Shown: piece by piece, positions 7,905-18,960 of the stretch
How positions within the stretch are numbered: position 1 is the stretch's first letter
Layout of the letters: every line of letters begins with the position of its first letter
NCBI GenBank assembly: GCA_050248275.1
Contig: JBFWSR010000006.1
Location: forward strand, 62,001 to 126,000
Source: CAILZL01 sp050248275
GTDB taxonomy: Bacteria; Pseudomonadota; Gammaproteobacteria; Steroidobacterales; Steroidobacteraceae
Length of the DNA: 64,000 nt
Reading direction: 5' to 3'
Translations under genes and position numbers: made by a program
The notes under the pieces: generated by a model
Told to the model about the DNA's origin: nothing
What the model saw: only the letters and a program-made list of their open reading frames with translations
Database searches by the model: none

Positions 7905-8582
7905 TCAACGCAATCCTTTGACCAGAGGGACGAACGCCACCAGTCCCAGACGCTCGGTCACAAACTCTTCGCTGCGTGCATCGACACGGCGCGTAATGCG
8001 AATGAGTTCCTGCCGGCCATCGGGCCCCACCGGAATGATCAAACGACCATTGGGTCCCAGTTGCTTGAGCAATGCCTGTGGAATCTCCATCGGCGCCGCC
8101 GCGCAGAGGACGGCATCGTAAGGCGCATGTCCCGCCCAGCCCTGAAAGCCATCGCCGTGCCGGAAATAGACATTGCGCAGCCCCAGTTGCGCCAGGGTCT
8201 GCTTGGCGCGATCCTGCAAGGCCTTGATGCGCTCGACGCTGTAGAGAAATTTCACCAGTGGCGACAGCACCGCCGTTTGATAACCGCAGCCTGTGCCGAT
8301 CTCCAGCACCTTGCGCGGCTCAGCCCCTTCAAACAGCGCTTCGGTCATGCGCGCCACGATGAAGGGCTGCGAAATGGTCTGCCCCAGTCCGATCGGCAAG
8401 GCAGTATTTTCATAGGCGCGTGTCGCCAGCGCTTCATCGACAAACAAGTGTCGCGGCACGCGGCGAATCTGTTCCAGCACGGCTTCATTGCGGATGCGCT
8501 GGTCGCGCAGCAACTGCACCAGACGTTCACGGGTGCGCGCCGAAGTCATGCCAATACCATTTTTTATCTGGGCGGAATTCAT
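7905..8582 (-). CDS. pcm: Protein-L-isoaspartate O-methyltransferase
   Basis: AdoMet-dependent repair enzyme that methylates L-isoaspartyl residues in aged proteins. The 225-residue product has the class I methyltransferase motif I VLEIGTGCGYQTAVL (about 91-105), the substrate-binding 'QTISQPFIVARM' segment and the C-terminal FVPLVKGLR. Its ATG overlaps the surE stop (ATGA at 8579-8582), so translation is probably coupled. A second in-frame ATG (codon 12, MTSARTRERLV) is the alternative start. It sits in the standard surE-pcm-nlpD order. Confidence 0.95.
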   Translation of the reverse strand: MNSAQIKNGIGMTSARTRERLVQLLRDQRIRNEAVLEQIRRVPRHLFVDEALATRAYENTALPIGLGQTISQPFIVARMTEALFEGAEPRKVLEIGTGCGYQTAVLSPLVKFLYSVERIKALQDRAKQTLAQLGLRNVYFRHGDGFQGWAGHAPYDAVLCAAAPMEIPQALLKQLGPNGRLIIPVGPDGRQELIRITRRVDARSEEFVTERLGLVAFVPLVKGLR

Positions 8583-9328
8583 GCGCGGCCCGCCAGCCAG
8601 TCGCGCAAATCATCCAGCATGGCGTGCCGGGTCAGATCGATCTGCAACGGCGTGATCGAGACGTAGCCATGGGCGATGGCATGAAAGTCAGTACCCGGTC
8701 CGGCATCCTCGCCACTGCCGGCAGGACCGATCCAGAACACTTCGTTGCCCTTGGGATCCAGACTGCGTACGACGGGTTCGGAACGATGCCGGAAACCGAG
8801 GCGCGTGACCTGTGTGCCCTTGAGCTGTTCATAAGGCAGGTCCGGCACATTGACATTGAGGATGGTGGCCGCACCCAGCGGCGCACGCTGCAAGCGCATC
8901 ACCAGCTCCGCCGCCACGCGTGCCGCCGTGGCGAAGTGATTGCCGCCCTGGTTGACCAGTGAAATCGCCACGGCAGGCAAACCGAGAAAACGCCCTTCCA
9001 CTGCCGCAGCCACCGTACCGGAATACAGCGTGTCATCGCCGAGGTTGGCGCCGTCATTGATGCCGGATACCACCATGTCGTGGTCCTGTTCGAACAGACC
9101 GGAGATCGCCATGTGCACGCAATCGGTCGGCGTACCGTTGATGTAGTAGCGATTCTCGTCGTAACACGTCACTCGCAAGGGCACATCGAGTGTCAGGGAG
9201 TTGCTGGCACCGCTGCGGTTGCGTTCCGGCGCCACCACCGTCACGTCGGCCAGCGACTTGATTGCCTCGACCAGATGCTGCAAACCTTCGGCTCGATAGC
9301 CATCGTCATTGCTGATGAGAATCTTCAA
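8579..9328 (-). CDS. surE: 5'/3'-nucleotidase SurE
   Basis: Survival protein SurE, a divalent-metal-dependent nucleoside monophosphate phosphatase. The 249-residue product begins MKILISNDDGYRAEGL (metal-binding DD at 8-9), followed by VAPERNRSGASNSLTL and VVSGINDGANLGDDTLYSGTVAAA, the family signatures. The start codon is TTG (9328-9326) with a GGA 7 nt upstream, placed by the invariant N-terminus. It is the first gene of surE-pcm-nlpD. truD is separated from surE here by an Smr-domain gene on the other strand, unlike E. coli, where truD and surE are adjacent. Confidence 0.95.
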   Translation of the reverse strand: MKILISNDDGYRAEGLQHLVEAIKSLADVTVVAPERNRSGASNSLTLDVPLRVTCYDENRYYINGTPTDCVHMAISGLFEQDHDMVVSGINDGANLGDDTLYSGTVAAAVEGRFLGLPAVAISLVNQGGNHFATAARVAAELVMRLQRAPLGAATILNVNVPDLPYEQLKGTQVTRLGFRHRSEPVVRSLDPKGNEVFWIGPAGSGEDAGPGTDFHAIAHGYVSITPLQIDLTRHAMLDDLRDWLAGRA

Positions 9329-9473
9329 GGGAATTCCGCGAATTGAGTCAGTGGGTTGCCAGATAGTTGCTATATCGTTTTCTATGCATCGTTATTACGT
9401 GCCTCCGCTTGCAAAGGCCGGACAACTATACTTCAATCGAGGCGAATCCTCATGCACCGATGGGCCTCTGGTC

Positions 9474-10010
9474 GTGACCAAGCTGCCAGCACATGAAGCC
9501 GAATTGTTTCGCAACGCCGTGTGTGACGTACAGCCGCGTCCGGCAGCGACGCCCTCACCGGTAACCTCGCCCAAACCCCGCGCCAGCGCGCGTTTCACGC
9601 GCGCCGATCAGCAGCAGGTATTGCGCGAATCGCTGCTGCCGGTCGGCGATCCTGCCCTGCTTGAAACCGGCGACGAACTCAACTTTCGTCGCGACCACGT
9701 GCCGCAGCGGATATTGCAGCGATTACGTCGCGGCGAATATGCAGTGGCCGCGGAAATGGATCTGCATGGCATGACCGCCATTCAGGCACGCGCTGCGCTG
9801 GCCGAATTCATCAAGGACGCCTTGCACCAGGGACAGACCTGCGTACGCATCGTGCATGGCAAGGGACGACGCTCGGGACCGCGCGGACCGGTGCTCAAGA
9901 ATGTCGTGAACCTGTGGTTGCGGCAATGCGATGCCGTCAGCGCCTTCGGCTCGACGCGTCCCGTCGATGGCGGCAGCGGCGCCGTCTATGTGCTGCTGCG
10001 CACGCGCTGA
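9474..10010 (+). CDS. Smr-domain protein
   Basis: Small MutS-related (Smr) domain protein of the SmrA/YfcN type, a putative RNA or DNA endonuclease. The domain occupies the C-terminal half: DLHGMTAIQARAALAEFI (the family LDLHG...A) and VRIVHGKGRRSG (the HGKG motif), then VLKNVVNLWL. From a GTG at 9474 the product is 178 residues, usual for the family, starting TKLPAHEAELFRNAV. An ATG at 9384 would add 30 residues without homology and has no visible ribosome site. It is convergent with truD, 18 bp apart, and looks inserted into the ancestral truD-surE arrangement. Confidence 0.82.
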   Translation: MTKLPAHEAELFRNAVCDVQPRPAATPSPVTSPKPRASARFTRADQQQVLRESLLPVGDPALLETGDELNFRRDHVPQRILQRLRRGEYAVAAEMDLHGMTAIQARAALAEFIKDALHQGQTCVRIVHGKGRRSGPRGPVLKNVVNLWLRQCDAVSAFGSTRPVDGGSGAVYVLLRTR

Positions 10011-10028
10011 GCAACCCATCGCGCAGCC

Positions 10029-11081
10029 TCAAGCATCTTCGTTCTCGCCGAAAGTCTCTGCCGCTGTTCCCAGCAATTCGGCGAGTACGGCCGTGGCGAA
10101 TGCACCACGGTTCAGGCGGAAACAAAGCACCAGACGCGAGTCCTGCAATGTCCAGGTGAAATCCCGCACCCATACGCGCAATGCACGTCGTTCCTGCTCC
10201 AGACCGGCGAGCGCCAGTCCGGCTGCCAGCGCTGCATACTGTGCGCCAATCTGAGTTTCGAGTTCTGCGGCCACTCCATGCACGCGCAACTCGCCTGCGC
10301 CCCATAACGGACCGGTGGGATGCACATCGAATTCCAGACAGCGTTGACGCAAGGCTTCATCCACGGTGTCCACGGCAAACACACTGTTGCTGCCGTTGAG
10401 ATTCGCCAGATCGCCGGGCAGCAACTGATTCCAGTTGCCCTGCTCGATACGCGCCTGCACGACCGCATTGAAGATCAGCGAACGGGCGGCCGACAGCGCA
10501 AAACCACGCTGCACGCGATCGCGAATTTCGCGGCCCTGTACCAGCCAGTCATCGGCCATGCGCAGATTCTGTCCGTCATGACCAAAGCGTTGCGCACCGA
10601 AATAATTCGGCGCGCCCAGTTCCTTGATCTGCTGCAGGCGCTGCAACAATGCCGCTTCATCGCCCTGCACATCGCTCAGCACGATCTGGAAATCATTGCC
10701 CTTGTGCGCGCCGCGCCTGAGCTTGCGCCGCTGACGCGTAGCGGCAATCACTTCAAATCCTTCGCCAGTAAATCCCAGCCAGGCTTCGGGCGGCAGATTG
10801 CGTGAAGGCACGGTATAGGCCTGTTCGGTCACTGCCTGACGATCCTTCAGACCGGCAAACCCCACATCGCGTCCATCGGCATTGGCGAAACGCGCCAGTT
10901 GCCTGGCCACCCACATCGTATTGGCGCCGCGCTTGCGCACGGTCAGCAACATATGATCGCCTTCGCCGTCGGGTTCAAAACCCAGCCACTCGCGCACCAT
11001 GAAGTCTTCAGGCTGGACCTTGAAACGGGCAGTGATGACCGGCGCGCCATGCGCAGCGCGGGGCGTAACAGAATTGTTCAT
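10029..11081 (-). CDS. truD: tRNA pseudouridine(13) synthase TruD
   Basis: Makes pseudouridine 13 in tRNA-Glu. The 350-residue protein has the TruD catalytic motif VGFAGLKDRQAVTEQAYTV (catalytic Asp within GLKDR), the N-terminal FKVQPEDFMVREWLGFEPDGEGDH and the family's NYFGAQRFGHDGQNLRMA. It lies 11 bp downstream of ispF in the conserved ispD-ispF-truD order and is probably cotranscribed from ftsB or eno. Confidence 0.96.
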   Translation of the reverse strand: MNNSVTPRAAHGAPVITARFKVQPEDFMVREWLGFEPDGEGDHMLLTVRKRGANTMWVARQLARFANADGRDVGFAGLKDRQAVTEQAYTVPSRNLPPEAWLGFTGEGFEVIAATRQRRKLRRGAHKGNDFQIVLSDVQGDEAALLQRLQQIKELGAPNYFGAQRFGHDGQNLRMADDWLVQGREIRDRVQRGFALSAARSLIFNAVVQARIEQGNWNQLLPGDLANLNGSNSVFAVDTVDEALRQRCLEFDVHPTGPLWGAGELRVHGVAAELETQIGAQYAALAAGLALAGLEQERRALRVWVRDFTWTLQDSRLVLCFRLNRGAFATAVLAELLGTAAETFGENEDA

Positions 11082-11092
11082 GACGGGAATCG

Positions 11093-11587
11093 TTACCTGG
11101 GTGCGATTGATTCGATCAAGGCAATGGCATGGCAGGCCAGACCTTCGCGCCTGCCGATGAAGCCCAGCCCCTCACTGGTGGTGGCCTTGATGTTGACCTG
11201 CGTGATGTCGATGCCCAGATCGGCAGCAATGTGGGCGCGCATGTCGCCGCGATACTTGCCCAGGCGGGGCGCTTCGGCCAGCACGGTGGCATCCACATTC
11301 ACCACTGCGTAATGGCGCTCGGTCAGCAGGCCGGCAATGTGCCGCAGAAATACCCGGCTGTCGGCGCCGCGCCACTGTGGATCGGTATCCGAAAAATGCA
11401 TGCCGATGTCGCCCAGCGCCAGCGCACCCAGCAGCGCATCGCACAGCGCATGCAGAATGACATCGCCATCGGAATGCGCCCGCACGCCTGCACTGTGCGG
11501 AATGCGCACGCCCCCCAGCATGACATGATCGCCTGCGCCAAAGGCATGCACGTCGTAGCCCTGACCGACTCGTGTGGTAGTACGCAT
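11093..11587 (-). CDS. ispF: 2-C-methyl-D-erythritol 2,4-cyclodiphosphate synthase
   Basis: MEP-pathway enzyme that cyclises CDP-ME 2-phosphate. The metal-binding motif VGQGYDVHAFG, the ADLHSDGD-type loop (RAHSDGDVILHALCDALLGA), the GDIGMHFSDTDPQWRGADS motif and the C-terminal IKATTSEGLGFIGRREG are all intact. I take the ATG at 11587 (164 residues), because a GGA lies 9 nt upstream. The ATG at 11593 would leave no room for a ribosome site. About 45 bp separate it from ispD. Confidence 0.95.
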   Translation of the reverse strand: MRTTTRVGQGYDVHAFGAGDHVMLGGVRIPHSAGVRAHSDGDVILHALCDALLGALALGDIGMHFSDTDPQWRGADSRVFLRHIAGLLTERHYAVVNVDATVLAEAPRLGKYRGDMRAHIAADLGIDITQVNIKATTSEGLGFIGRREGLACHAIALIESIAPR

Positions 11588-11632
11588 GGCCATTCCAGTT
11601 AATTACTAATGAACACAGTGAAGTGGTAACGA

Positions 11633-12334
11633 TCAGCGGCGCGCTGCCAGCACGCACTCTGCCATCAGCAGATCTTCCGGCAGGGTGATTTTCAGATTGT
11701 CGCTGCGTCCGGCAATCAAACGCGCTTGCATGCCCATAGCCTCGATCGCTGCAGACTCATCGGTCACCGTCATGCCACGTGACAAAGCGTCCTGCAATGC
11801 AGCGCGCAACATATCCAGACGAAACATCTGCGGCGTCAAGGCGCGCCATAGTCCGGCACGCGGCACGGTATGCGCAACACATTCATCTGCTGTCGCCTGT
11901 TTCAAGGTATCGGCCAAGGGTGTCGCCAGCAGGGCGCCGATTGCTTCATGTGCGGTTGCCGCCGCCAACAGGGCATTCAGGTCGTCCCCATGCAAACAGG
12001 GGCGCGCCGCATCGTGTACCAACACCCAGTCATCTGCCTGTGCGACGGGCTCCAGCAACAAGGCATCGAGACCCGCCATGACGGAATCCGCGCGTTCAGC
12101 GCCACCCTGAGCGACGCGCAACTTGGGATGTTGCAATGACAAACGCGGCCAGTGTGCATCATCCGCCGCAATGACCGCCACCACTGCGCGGCAACGCGCA
12201 TCGGACAGAAAAGGCATCAACGCCCATTCCAGCACACTGCGACCATGCAACGACAGGTATTGCTTGGGAATGTCGCTGGCCATGCGTTTGCCAACGCCAG
12301 CGGCAGGAATCACAGCCCAGTAATTTGCAGTCAC
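11633..12334 (-). CDS. ispD: 2-C-methyl-D-erythritol 4-phosphate cytidylyltransferase
   Basis: MEP-pathway cytidylyltransferase. The 233-residue product begins with the nucleotide-binding loop AVIPAAGVGKRMASDIPKQYL and contains WVLVHDAARPCL, the family DAARP motif, and the end VTDESAAIEAMGM...GRSDNLKITLPEDL. The start codon is GTG at 12334, chosen because the conserved N-terminus begins there. ftsB is 28 bp upstream and ispF is downstream. Confidence 0.95.
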   Translation of the reverse strand: MTANYWAVIPAAGVGKRMASDIPKQYLSLHGRSVLEWALMPFLSDARCRAVVAVIAADDAHWPRLSLQHPKLRVAQGGAERADSVMAGLDALLLEPVAQADDWVLVHDAARPCLHGDDLNALLAAATAHEAIGALLATPLADTLKQATADECVAHTVPRAGLWRALTPQMFRLDMLRAALQDALSRGMTVTDESAAIEAMGMQARLIAGRSDNLKITLPEDLLMAECVLAARR

Positions 12335-12362
12335 ACCGGCACCATCACTGATGAACCTGCGT

Positions 12363-12782
12363 TCACGGCGCGCTGACTTGCGTACCCGTCAGCGGTTTGG
12401 GTGCATCGGGTTTGCTGAATGCGGCTCCACCATAGGCAGCATTCGTTTTAGTGTCTGCGCTGAAGCTCTGTTGCGCTGCCAACACACCGGCTGTTTTGGC
12501 AGCGCTTACGCTGCCAGGCGCAACCTGGAAAAAAGTTTCATTGAAACCCACCATCCCCAGATCGGTACGTGCGCGCTCTTCGATGGCGGACTTGCCTTTC
12601 TTCAGATCCTGCACTTCAGCAGCCAGCGTGCGATTGCGATCCTTGAGCTGGGCATTCAGATCCTGTTGCGCCGCAACTTCGCGACGCAAACGCCAGACCT
12701 CGCGCATGCCGGTATCACTTACCCACAGGCGGTACTGCAGCAGCACCACAATGGCCAGCAATGACAGCGCGAGGATTCTCAT
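12363..12782 (-). CDS. ftsB: Cell division protein FtsB
   Basis: Inner-membrane divisome component that forms FtsQ-FtsB-FtsL. The 139-residue product has one N-terminal membrane segment (about 3-16), then a coiled coil (about 24-65, REVAAQQDLNAQLKDRNRTLAAEVQDLKKGKSAIEERAR) and the conserved LGMVGFNETFFQV. It is longer than E. coli FtsB (103): a low-complexity tail of about 45 residues rich in Ala, Ser, Lys and Pro follows the conserved end. eno is directly upstream, the usual order. Confidence 0.92.
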   Translation of the reverse strand: MRILALSLLAIVVLLQYRLWVSDTGMREVWRLRREVAAQQDLNAQLKDRNRTLAAEVQDLKKGKSAIEERARTDLGMVGFNETFFQVAPGSVSAAKTAGVLAAQQSFSADTKTNAAYGGAAFSKPDAPKPLTGTQVSAP

Positions 12783-12816
12783 CGACTCGTTCCGATGCCT
12801 CTATTTTCTATTTCTA

Positions 12817-14127
12817 TCAGCAACTCACGCCATGCATGGGGACCGGGAAGGCCTCCACACCGGCATAGCGGGCTTCAGCGCCCAGCTCGGCCTCGATGCG
12901 CAGCAGCTGGTTGTACTTGGCGATGCGATCCGAACGCGACATGGAGCCGGTCTTGATCTGCGTAGCACGCGTCGCCACGGCAATGTCGGCAATGGTGGAA
13001 TCTTCGGTCTCGCCCGACCGATGCGACACCACCGAGGAATAACCGGCATTGGCGGCCATCTCAATGGCTGCCAGGGTTTCCGTCAGGGTGCCGATCTGAT
13101 TCGGTTTGATCAGGATCGAGTTGGCAATGTGCTTGTCGATGCCTTCCTTGAGTATTTTGGTATTGGTGACGAACAAATCATCGCCCACCAATTGCACGCG
13201 CTTGCCCAGACGCTGAGTCAACAGACTCCAGCCATCCCAGTCGCCTTCGGCCATGCCGTCTTCAATGGTGATGATGGGATAACGACCCACCAGGCCTTCC
13301 AGGTAATCCGTGAATTGCGCCGAAGTGAACTTGCGGCCTTCGGATTCCAGGTTGTAGATGCCGTCGTGATAGAACTCGGAGCTGGCGACATCCAGACCGA
13401 GGAATACCTGACGGCCCGCCTTGTAACCGGCCTTGTCGATGGCTTCCAGAATCACTTCCAGCGCCGCTTCATTGGACGGCAGGTCCGGCGCAAAGCCGCC
13501 CTCATCGCCGACTGAAGTCGCCAGCTTGCGTTCGTGCAGCACTTTTTTCAGCGTGTGAAAAATTTCCGCGCCGTAACGCAGCGCTTCCGACAGGGAAGGC
13601 GCGCCCACCGGCAGGATCATGAATTCCTGAATATCCACGCTGTTGTCCGCATGCGCGCCACCGTTGATGATGTTCATCATCGGTACCGGCAGCGTACGCG
13701 CCGCCACACCGATTTCGGGACGACCGAGATAGCGGAACAGACTTTGACCTTTGGACTTGGCGGCGGCATGACCGGCGGCCAGCGAAATCGCCAGCAGTGC
13801 ATTGGCGCCCAGGCGTGCCTTGGTATCGGTGCCATCCAGATCCAGCATGACTTTGTCGAGACCGGCCTGATCGGTGACATCGCGACCGAGCAGCGCTTTC
13901 TTCAATTCGCCATTCACATTGGCAACGGCCTGGGTCACGCCCTTGCCCAGATAACGGCTCTTGTCGCCATCGCGCAGTTCAACTGCCTCACGAGTACCGG
14001 TGGAAGCGCCTGACGGCACGGCAGCGCGGCCCATCACACCGGAAGCCAGCATCACGTCGGCTTCCACCGTGGGATTACCGCGTGAATCAATGATCTCGCG
14101 ACCACGAATGTCGACAATCTTCGTCAT
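12817..14127 (-). CDS. eno: Enolase
   Basis: Glycolytic 2-phosphoglycerate dehydratase and degradosome partner. The 436-residue product has all enolase signatures: MTKIVDIRGREIIDSRGNPTVEADV, GASTGTREAVELRD, SVGDEGGFAPDL, ITIEDGMAEGDWDGW, VGDDLFVTNTKIL, ILIKPNQIGTLTETL, and SHRSGETEDSTIADIAVA with the catalytic Lys just before SGSMSRSDR (IKTGSMSRSDR). Its ATG overlaps the kdsA stop (ATGA), so the two are coupled. It continues into ftsB 34 bp downstream. Confidence 0.98.
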   Translation of the reverse strand: MTKIVDIRGREIIDSRGNPTVEADVMLASGVMGRAAVPSGASTGTREAVELRDGDKSRYLGKGVTQAVANVNGELKKALLGRDVTDQAGLDKVMLDLDGTDTKARLGANALLAISLAAGHAAAKSKGQSLFRYLGRPEIGVAARTLPVPMMNIINGGAHADNSVDIQEFMILPVGAPSLSEALRYGAEIFHTLKKVLHERKLATSVGDEGGFAPDLPSNEAALEVILEAIDKAGYKAGRQVFLGLDVASSEFYHDGIYNLESEGRKFTSAQFTDYLEGLVGRYPIITIEDGMAEGDWDGWSLLTQRLGKRVQLVGDDLFVTNTKILKEGIDKHIANSILIKPNQIGTLTETLAAIEMAANAGYSSVVSHRSGETEDSTIADIAVATRATQIKTGSMSRSDRIAKYNQLLRIEAELGAEARYAGVEAFPVPMHGVSC

Positions 14128-14957
14128 AACAAGTCTTCCTCGTAAGGTTTTGATTTCACCACTTTATCGATTTCTTTCAGAGTCTCAAGCAAAGCCGCCA
14201 TGCGCTGCAAGGGCCAGGCATTGGGACCATCGGATAACGCCTGGTCGGGATCGGGATGGGTTTCCATGAACAGCCCGGACACTCCCGCCGCCACCGCCGC
14301 ACGCGCCAGCACCGGCACGAATTCGCGCTGACCGCCCGATGCATTGCCCTTGCCGCCCGGCAACTGCACCGAATGCGTGGCATCGAACACCACCGGCGCG
14401 CCAGTGTCACGCATCACCGCCAGCGAACGCATGTCCGATACCAGATTGTTGTAGCCGAAGCTGAAGCCGCGCTCGCAGACCATGATCTGCTCATTGCCGG
14501 TGGAGCGCGCCTTGTCCACCACGTTCTGCATTTCCCAGGGTGACAGGAACTGACCCTTCTTGATATTGACCGGCTTGCCCTGCGACGCACAGTTGATGAT
14601 GAAATTGGTCTGACGGCAGAGAAAAGCCGGGGTTTGCAATACATCCACCACCGCCGCCACTTCATTCAGCGGCGTATCCTCATGCACATCGGTAATTACC
14701 GGCAACTGCAACTGACGCTTCACTTCCGAGAGGATGCGCAATCCCTCGGCCATGCCCGGTCCGCGATAGCTGCTGCGTGAAGAACGATTGGCCTTGTCGA
14801 ACGAGGCCTTGAAAATGAAGGGGATCTGCAAACGTTGCGTGAGCTCTTTAAGCGCGCCTGCAGTATCGAGAATGAGCAGTTCGCTCTCGATCACACAGGG
14901 GCCAGCCAGCAGAAAGAATGGCTGATCCGGCCCGACTTCAAAGTTGATTAACTTCAT
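14124..14957 (-). CDS. kdsA: 3-deoxy-8-phosphooctulonate synthase (KDO-8-P synthase)
   Basis: Condenses PEP and arabinose 5-phosphate for the KDO of lipopolysaccharide. The 277-residue product shows FFLLAGPCVIESE, FKASFDKANRSS, VITDVHEDTPLNEVAAVVDVLQTPAFLCRQT, NIKKGQFLSPWEMQNVVDKA, and PVVFDATHSVQLPGG. The metal-binding Cys of class II enzymes is not at the usual place: the first motif reads AGPCVIE, present in both classes, so I leave the metal class open. It lies between pyrG and eno and overlaps eno by 4 bp. Confidence 0.97.
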   Translation of the reverse strand: MKLINFEVGPDQPFFLLAGPCVIESELLILDTAGALKELTQRLQIPFIFKASFDKANRSSRSSYRGPGMAEGLRILSEVKRQLQLPVITDVHEDTPLNEVAAVVDVLQTPAFLCRQTNFIINCASQGKPVNIKKGQFLSPWEMQNVVDKARSTGNEQIMVCERGFSFGYNNLVSDMRSLAVMRDTGAPVVFDATHSVQLPGGKGNASGGQREFVPVLARAAVAAGVSGLFMETHPDPDQALSDGPNAWPLQRMAALLETLKEIDKVVKSKPYEEDLL

Positions 14958-15007
14958 CGCTTAAATGCCACAACCCTTTGATTGAATGGTTCTTTGAAAA
15001 AATCCAA

Positions 15008-16654
<1,647 letters not shown>

Positions 16655-16950
16655 TGACGACACCGTCGGAGTGAGCTGGGGATTGGAATTGTGAGCGAAG
16701 GGGCTGCGAAAAGGTCACGCGACCGCCCTGCACGACGGGCGCTCAGTCTACCGGAAGGGCATCCGGGATTAAAGGTTGACTTGCGATGAATGGAGAGTCA
16801 GTCGGTGTGTATGCGAATGTCGCTCCTGCCCTTAATCATTCAACACTTGAACGGGTTTCATGTTGGTTAGCACGCGATGCTCCGCATGATTAGCCAGAAA
16901 ACCCCTGGAATGCTAAATTCCACGCCCCTTTTCCAGCCAGTTCACCAGCC

Positions 16951-18474
16951 ATGGCCACCATCAAGCAAGCCGATGTGATCCAGAGCGTCGCCGACGCATT
17001 GCAGTACATTTCCTACTACCACTCGCCGGATTTCATCGAGGCGATGGCCGCCGCCTACGAGAAAGAACAAAGCCCGGCGGCGAAGGATGCCATCAAGCAG
17101 ATTCTGGTGAACTCGCGCATGTGCGCGGAAGGTCATCGGCCGATCTGTCAGGACACCGGCATCGTCACGGTGTTCTGCAAGGTGGGCATGAATGTGCGCT
17201 GGGATGCGACCATGACGCTGGATGAGATGATCAACGAAGGCGTGCGCCGCGCCTACAACCTGCCGGAGAACCGGCTGCGCGCGTCCATCGTCAATCCTCC
17301 TGCTTTCGCACGCAAGAACACCCGCGACAACACGCCAGCCGTGATTCACACCGAAATCGTGGCCGGTGACGAGCTGGAAATTTCCGTGGCGGCCAAGGGC
17401 GGCGGTTCGGAAAACAAATCCAAGCTGGGCATGCTCAATCCCTCCGACTCCATCGTCGATTTTGTCTGCGAGATGATTCCCAAGATGGGCGCAGGCTGGT
17501 GTCCGCCCGGCGTGCTCGGCATCGGCATCGGCGGCACTGCCGAGAAAGCCATGGTCATGGCCAAGGAAGCGCTGCTGCAACACATCGACATCGCCGAAGT
17601 GCGTGCACGTGGTCCGCAGAACGACATCGAGAAGCTGCGATTGGACATCATGGATCGCGTCAATGCACTCGGTGTAGGCGCACAGGGGCTGGGCGGTCTG
17701 ACCACGGTGCTCGATGTAAAGATCATCGACTACCCGACCCATGCTGCTTCATTGCCAGTCGCCATCATTCCCAACTGCGCCGCCACCCGGCATGCACACT
17801 TCGTGCTGGATGGTTCCGGCCCGGCCACGCTCGATCCGCCCGACATGAATGTCTGGCCCAAACTTACTTATGAAGCCACGCCCGATGCGCGGCGTGTGAA
17901 TCTGGATACCTTGACCAAAGCTGAAGTGGCTTCGTGGAAACCGGGCGAACGTATCTTGCTCAACGGCAAGATGCTCACCGGCCGCGATGCCGCTCACAAA
18001 CGCATCTGCGATCTGCTGGAAACCGGCAAACCGCTGCCGGAAGGACTGGATTTCACCAATCGCGTCATCTACTACGTCGGCCCGGTGGACCCGGTGCGCG
18101 ATGAAGTGGTCGGCCCCGCCGGCCCCACCACCGCCACGCGCATGGACAAGTTCACCGAAACCATGCTGGGCAAGGCCGGCCTGATCGCCATGATCGGCAA
18201 GTCCGAACGCGGCGACAAAGCCATTGAAGTCATCAAACAACACAAGGCCGCGTATCTGATGGCCGTGGGCGGTTCAGCCTATCTGGTATCCAAAGCCATT
18301 CGCAGCAGTCGCGTCGTGGCCTTCCCGGAACTGGGCATGGAAGCCGTCTATGAATTTGAAGTGAAAGACATGCCCGTCACCGTCGCCGTCGATGCCAAGG
18401 GCGAATCCGTGCACACCACCGGCCCGGCATTGTGGAAGGCGAAGATCGCAGGGATTCCGGTGACGGTGGAGTGA
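16951..18474 (+). CDS. Class I (iron-sulfur) fumarate hydratase
   Basis: TCA-cycle enzyme interconverting fumarate and malate, of the oxygen-sensitive [4Fe-4S] class I. The 507-residue product fuses the alpha part (RMCAEGHRPICQDTGIVTVF, with cluster cysteines at RMC and PIC; GGGSENKSKLGML; GAGWCPPGVLGIGIGGTAEKAM) and the beta part (LLNGKMLTGRDAAHKRI, YYVGPVDPVRDEVVGPAGPTTATRMDKF, MIGKSERG). Length matches class I FumA/FumB-like enzymes. It is monocistronic, and 296 bp separate it from the divergent pyrG. A possible extended -10 (TGCTAAAT, near 16909) is weak evidence for a promoter. Confidence 0.95.
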   Translation: MATIKQADVIQSVADALQYISYYHSPDFIEAMAAAYEKEQSPAAKDAIKQILVNSRMCAEGHRPICQDTGIVTVFCKVGMNVRWDATMTLDEMINEGVRRAYNLPENRLRASIVNPPAFARKNTRDNTPAVIHTEIVAGDELEISVAAKGGGSENKSKLGMLNPSDSIVDFVCEMIPKMGAGWCPPGVLGIGIGGTAEKAMVMAKEALLQHIDIAEVRARGPQNDIEKLRLDIMDRVNALGVGAQGLGGLTTVLDVKIIDYPTHAASLPVAIIPNCAATRHAHFVLDGSGPATLDPPDMNVWPKLTYEATPDARRVNLDTLTKAEVASWKPGERILLNGKMLTGRDAAHKRICDLLETGKPLPEGLDFTNRVIYYVGPVDPVRDEVVGPAGPTTATRMDKFTETMLGKAGLIAMIGKSERGDKAIEVIKQHKAAYLMAVGGSAYLVSKAIRSSRVVAFPELGMEAVYEFEVKDMPVTVAVDAKGESVHTTGPALWKAKIAGIPVTVE

Positions 18475-18480
18475 CCCGCA

Positions 18481-18573
18481 AAGACGCTTCGACGATGCTC
18501 AGCGATCGGAGCCGGTCATTGAGCGGAGTCGAAATGCCCGGTCGCTGAGCGACTTGTACTGAGCTTGTCGAAG
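18481..18573. repeat. Left REP-like palindrome
   Basis: Imperfect hairpin 18488-18509/18512-18533 (16 of 22 positions pair, 2-nt loop), followed by an additional arm 18539-18573. It lies directly after the fumarase stop and could also act as a transcript end, although no T run follows. Confidence 0.7.
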
Positions 18574-18632
18574 TAACCCGGGTATCTTGAAGTAGTTGTT
18601 CATATTCAATATTTGGCGCTCAAGGATGACTT

Positions 18633-18923
18633 ATGCCCTACGTCTACATTCTCGAATGCAATGACGGCACCTTCTACACCGGCAGCACCTGGGATATGGA
18701 ACGCCGGCTTTGGCAACATCAGAATGGCCTCGGCGCCAACTACACCAGCGACAGATTACCGGTAAAGCTCGCGTTTTGCGAAACCTCTGACCGCATTGAA
18801 GATGCGTTTCGACGTGAAAAACAAATACAGGGTTGGAGCCATAGCAAGAAGCTGGTATTGATCAACAGCAACCTCGAACAGCTCAGGAAATTATCCCGGC
18901 ACAAAAACAGCGACGGTTCCTGA
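18633..18923 (+). CDS. GIY-YIG domain nuclease (UPF0213/YhbQ-like)
   Basis: A 96-residue single-domain GIY-YIG protein: YVYILECNDGTFYTGST (the GIY...YIG pair as YVY...YTG), ERRLWQHQNG with the catalytic Arg, GANYT, and IEDAFRREKQIQGWSHSKK with the metal-binding Glu. Catalytic positions look intact. Small stand-alone members are poorly characterised; some cut structured or single-stranded DNA. The gene has REP-like palindromes immediately on both sides. It is otherwise monocistronic. Confidence 0.88.
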   Translation: MPYVYILECNDGTFYTGSTWDMERRLWQHQNGLGANYTSDRLPVKLAFCETSDRIEDAFRREKQIQGWSHSKKLVLINSNLEQLRKLSRHKNSDGS

Positions 18924-18960
18924 TATTGGGAACGCATGCCAAGCATCAAGCATAAATAAT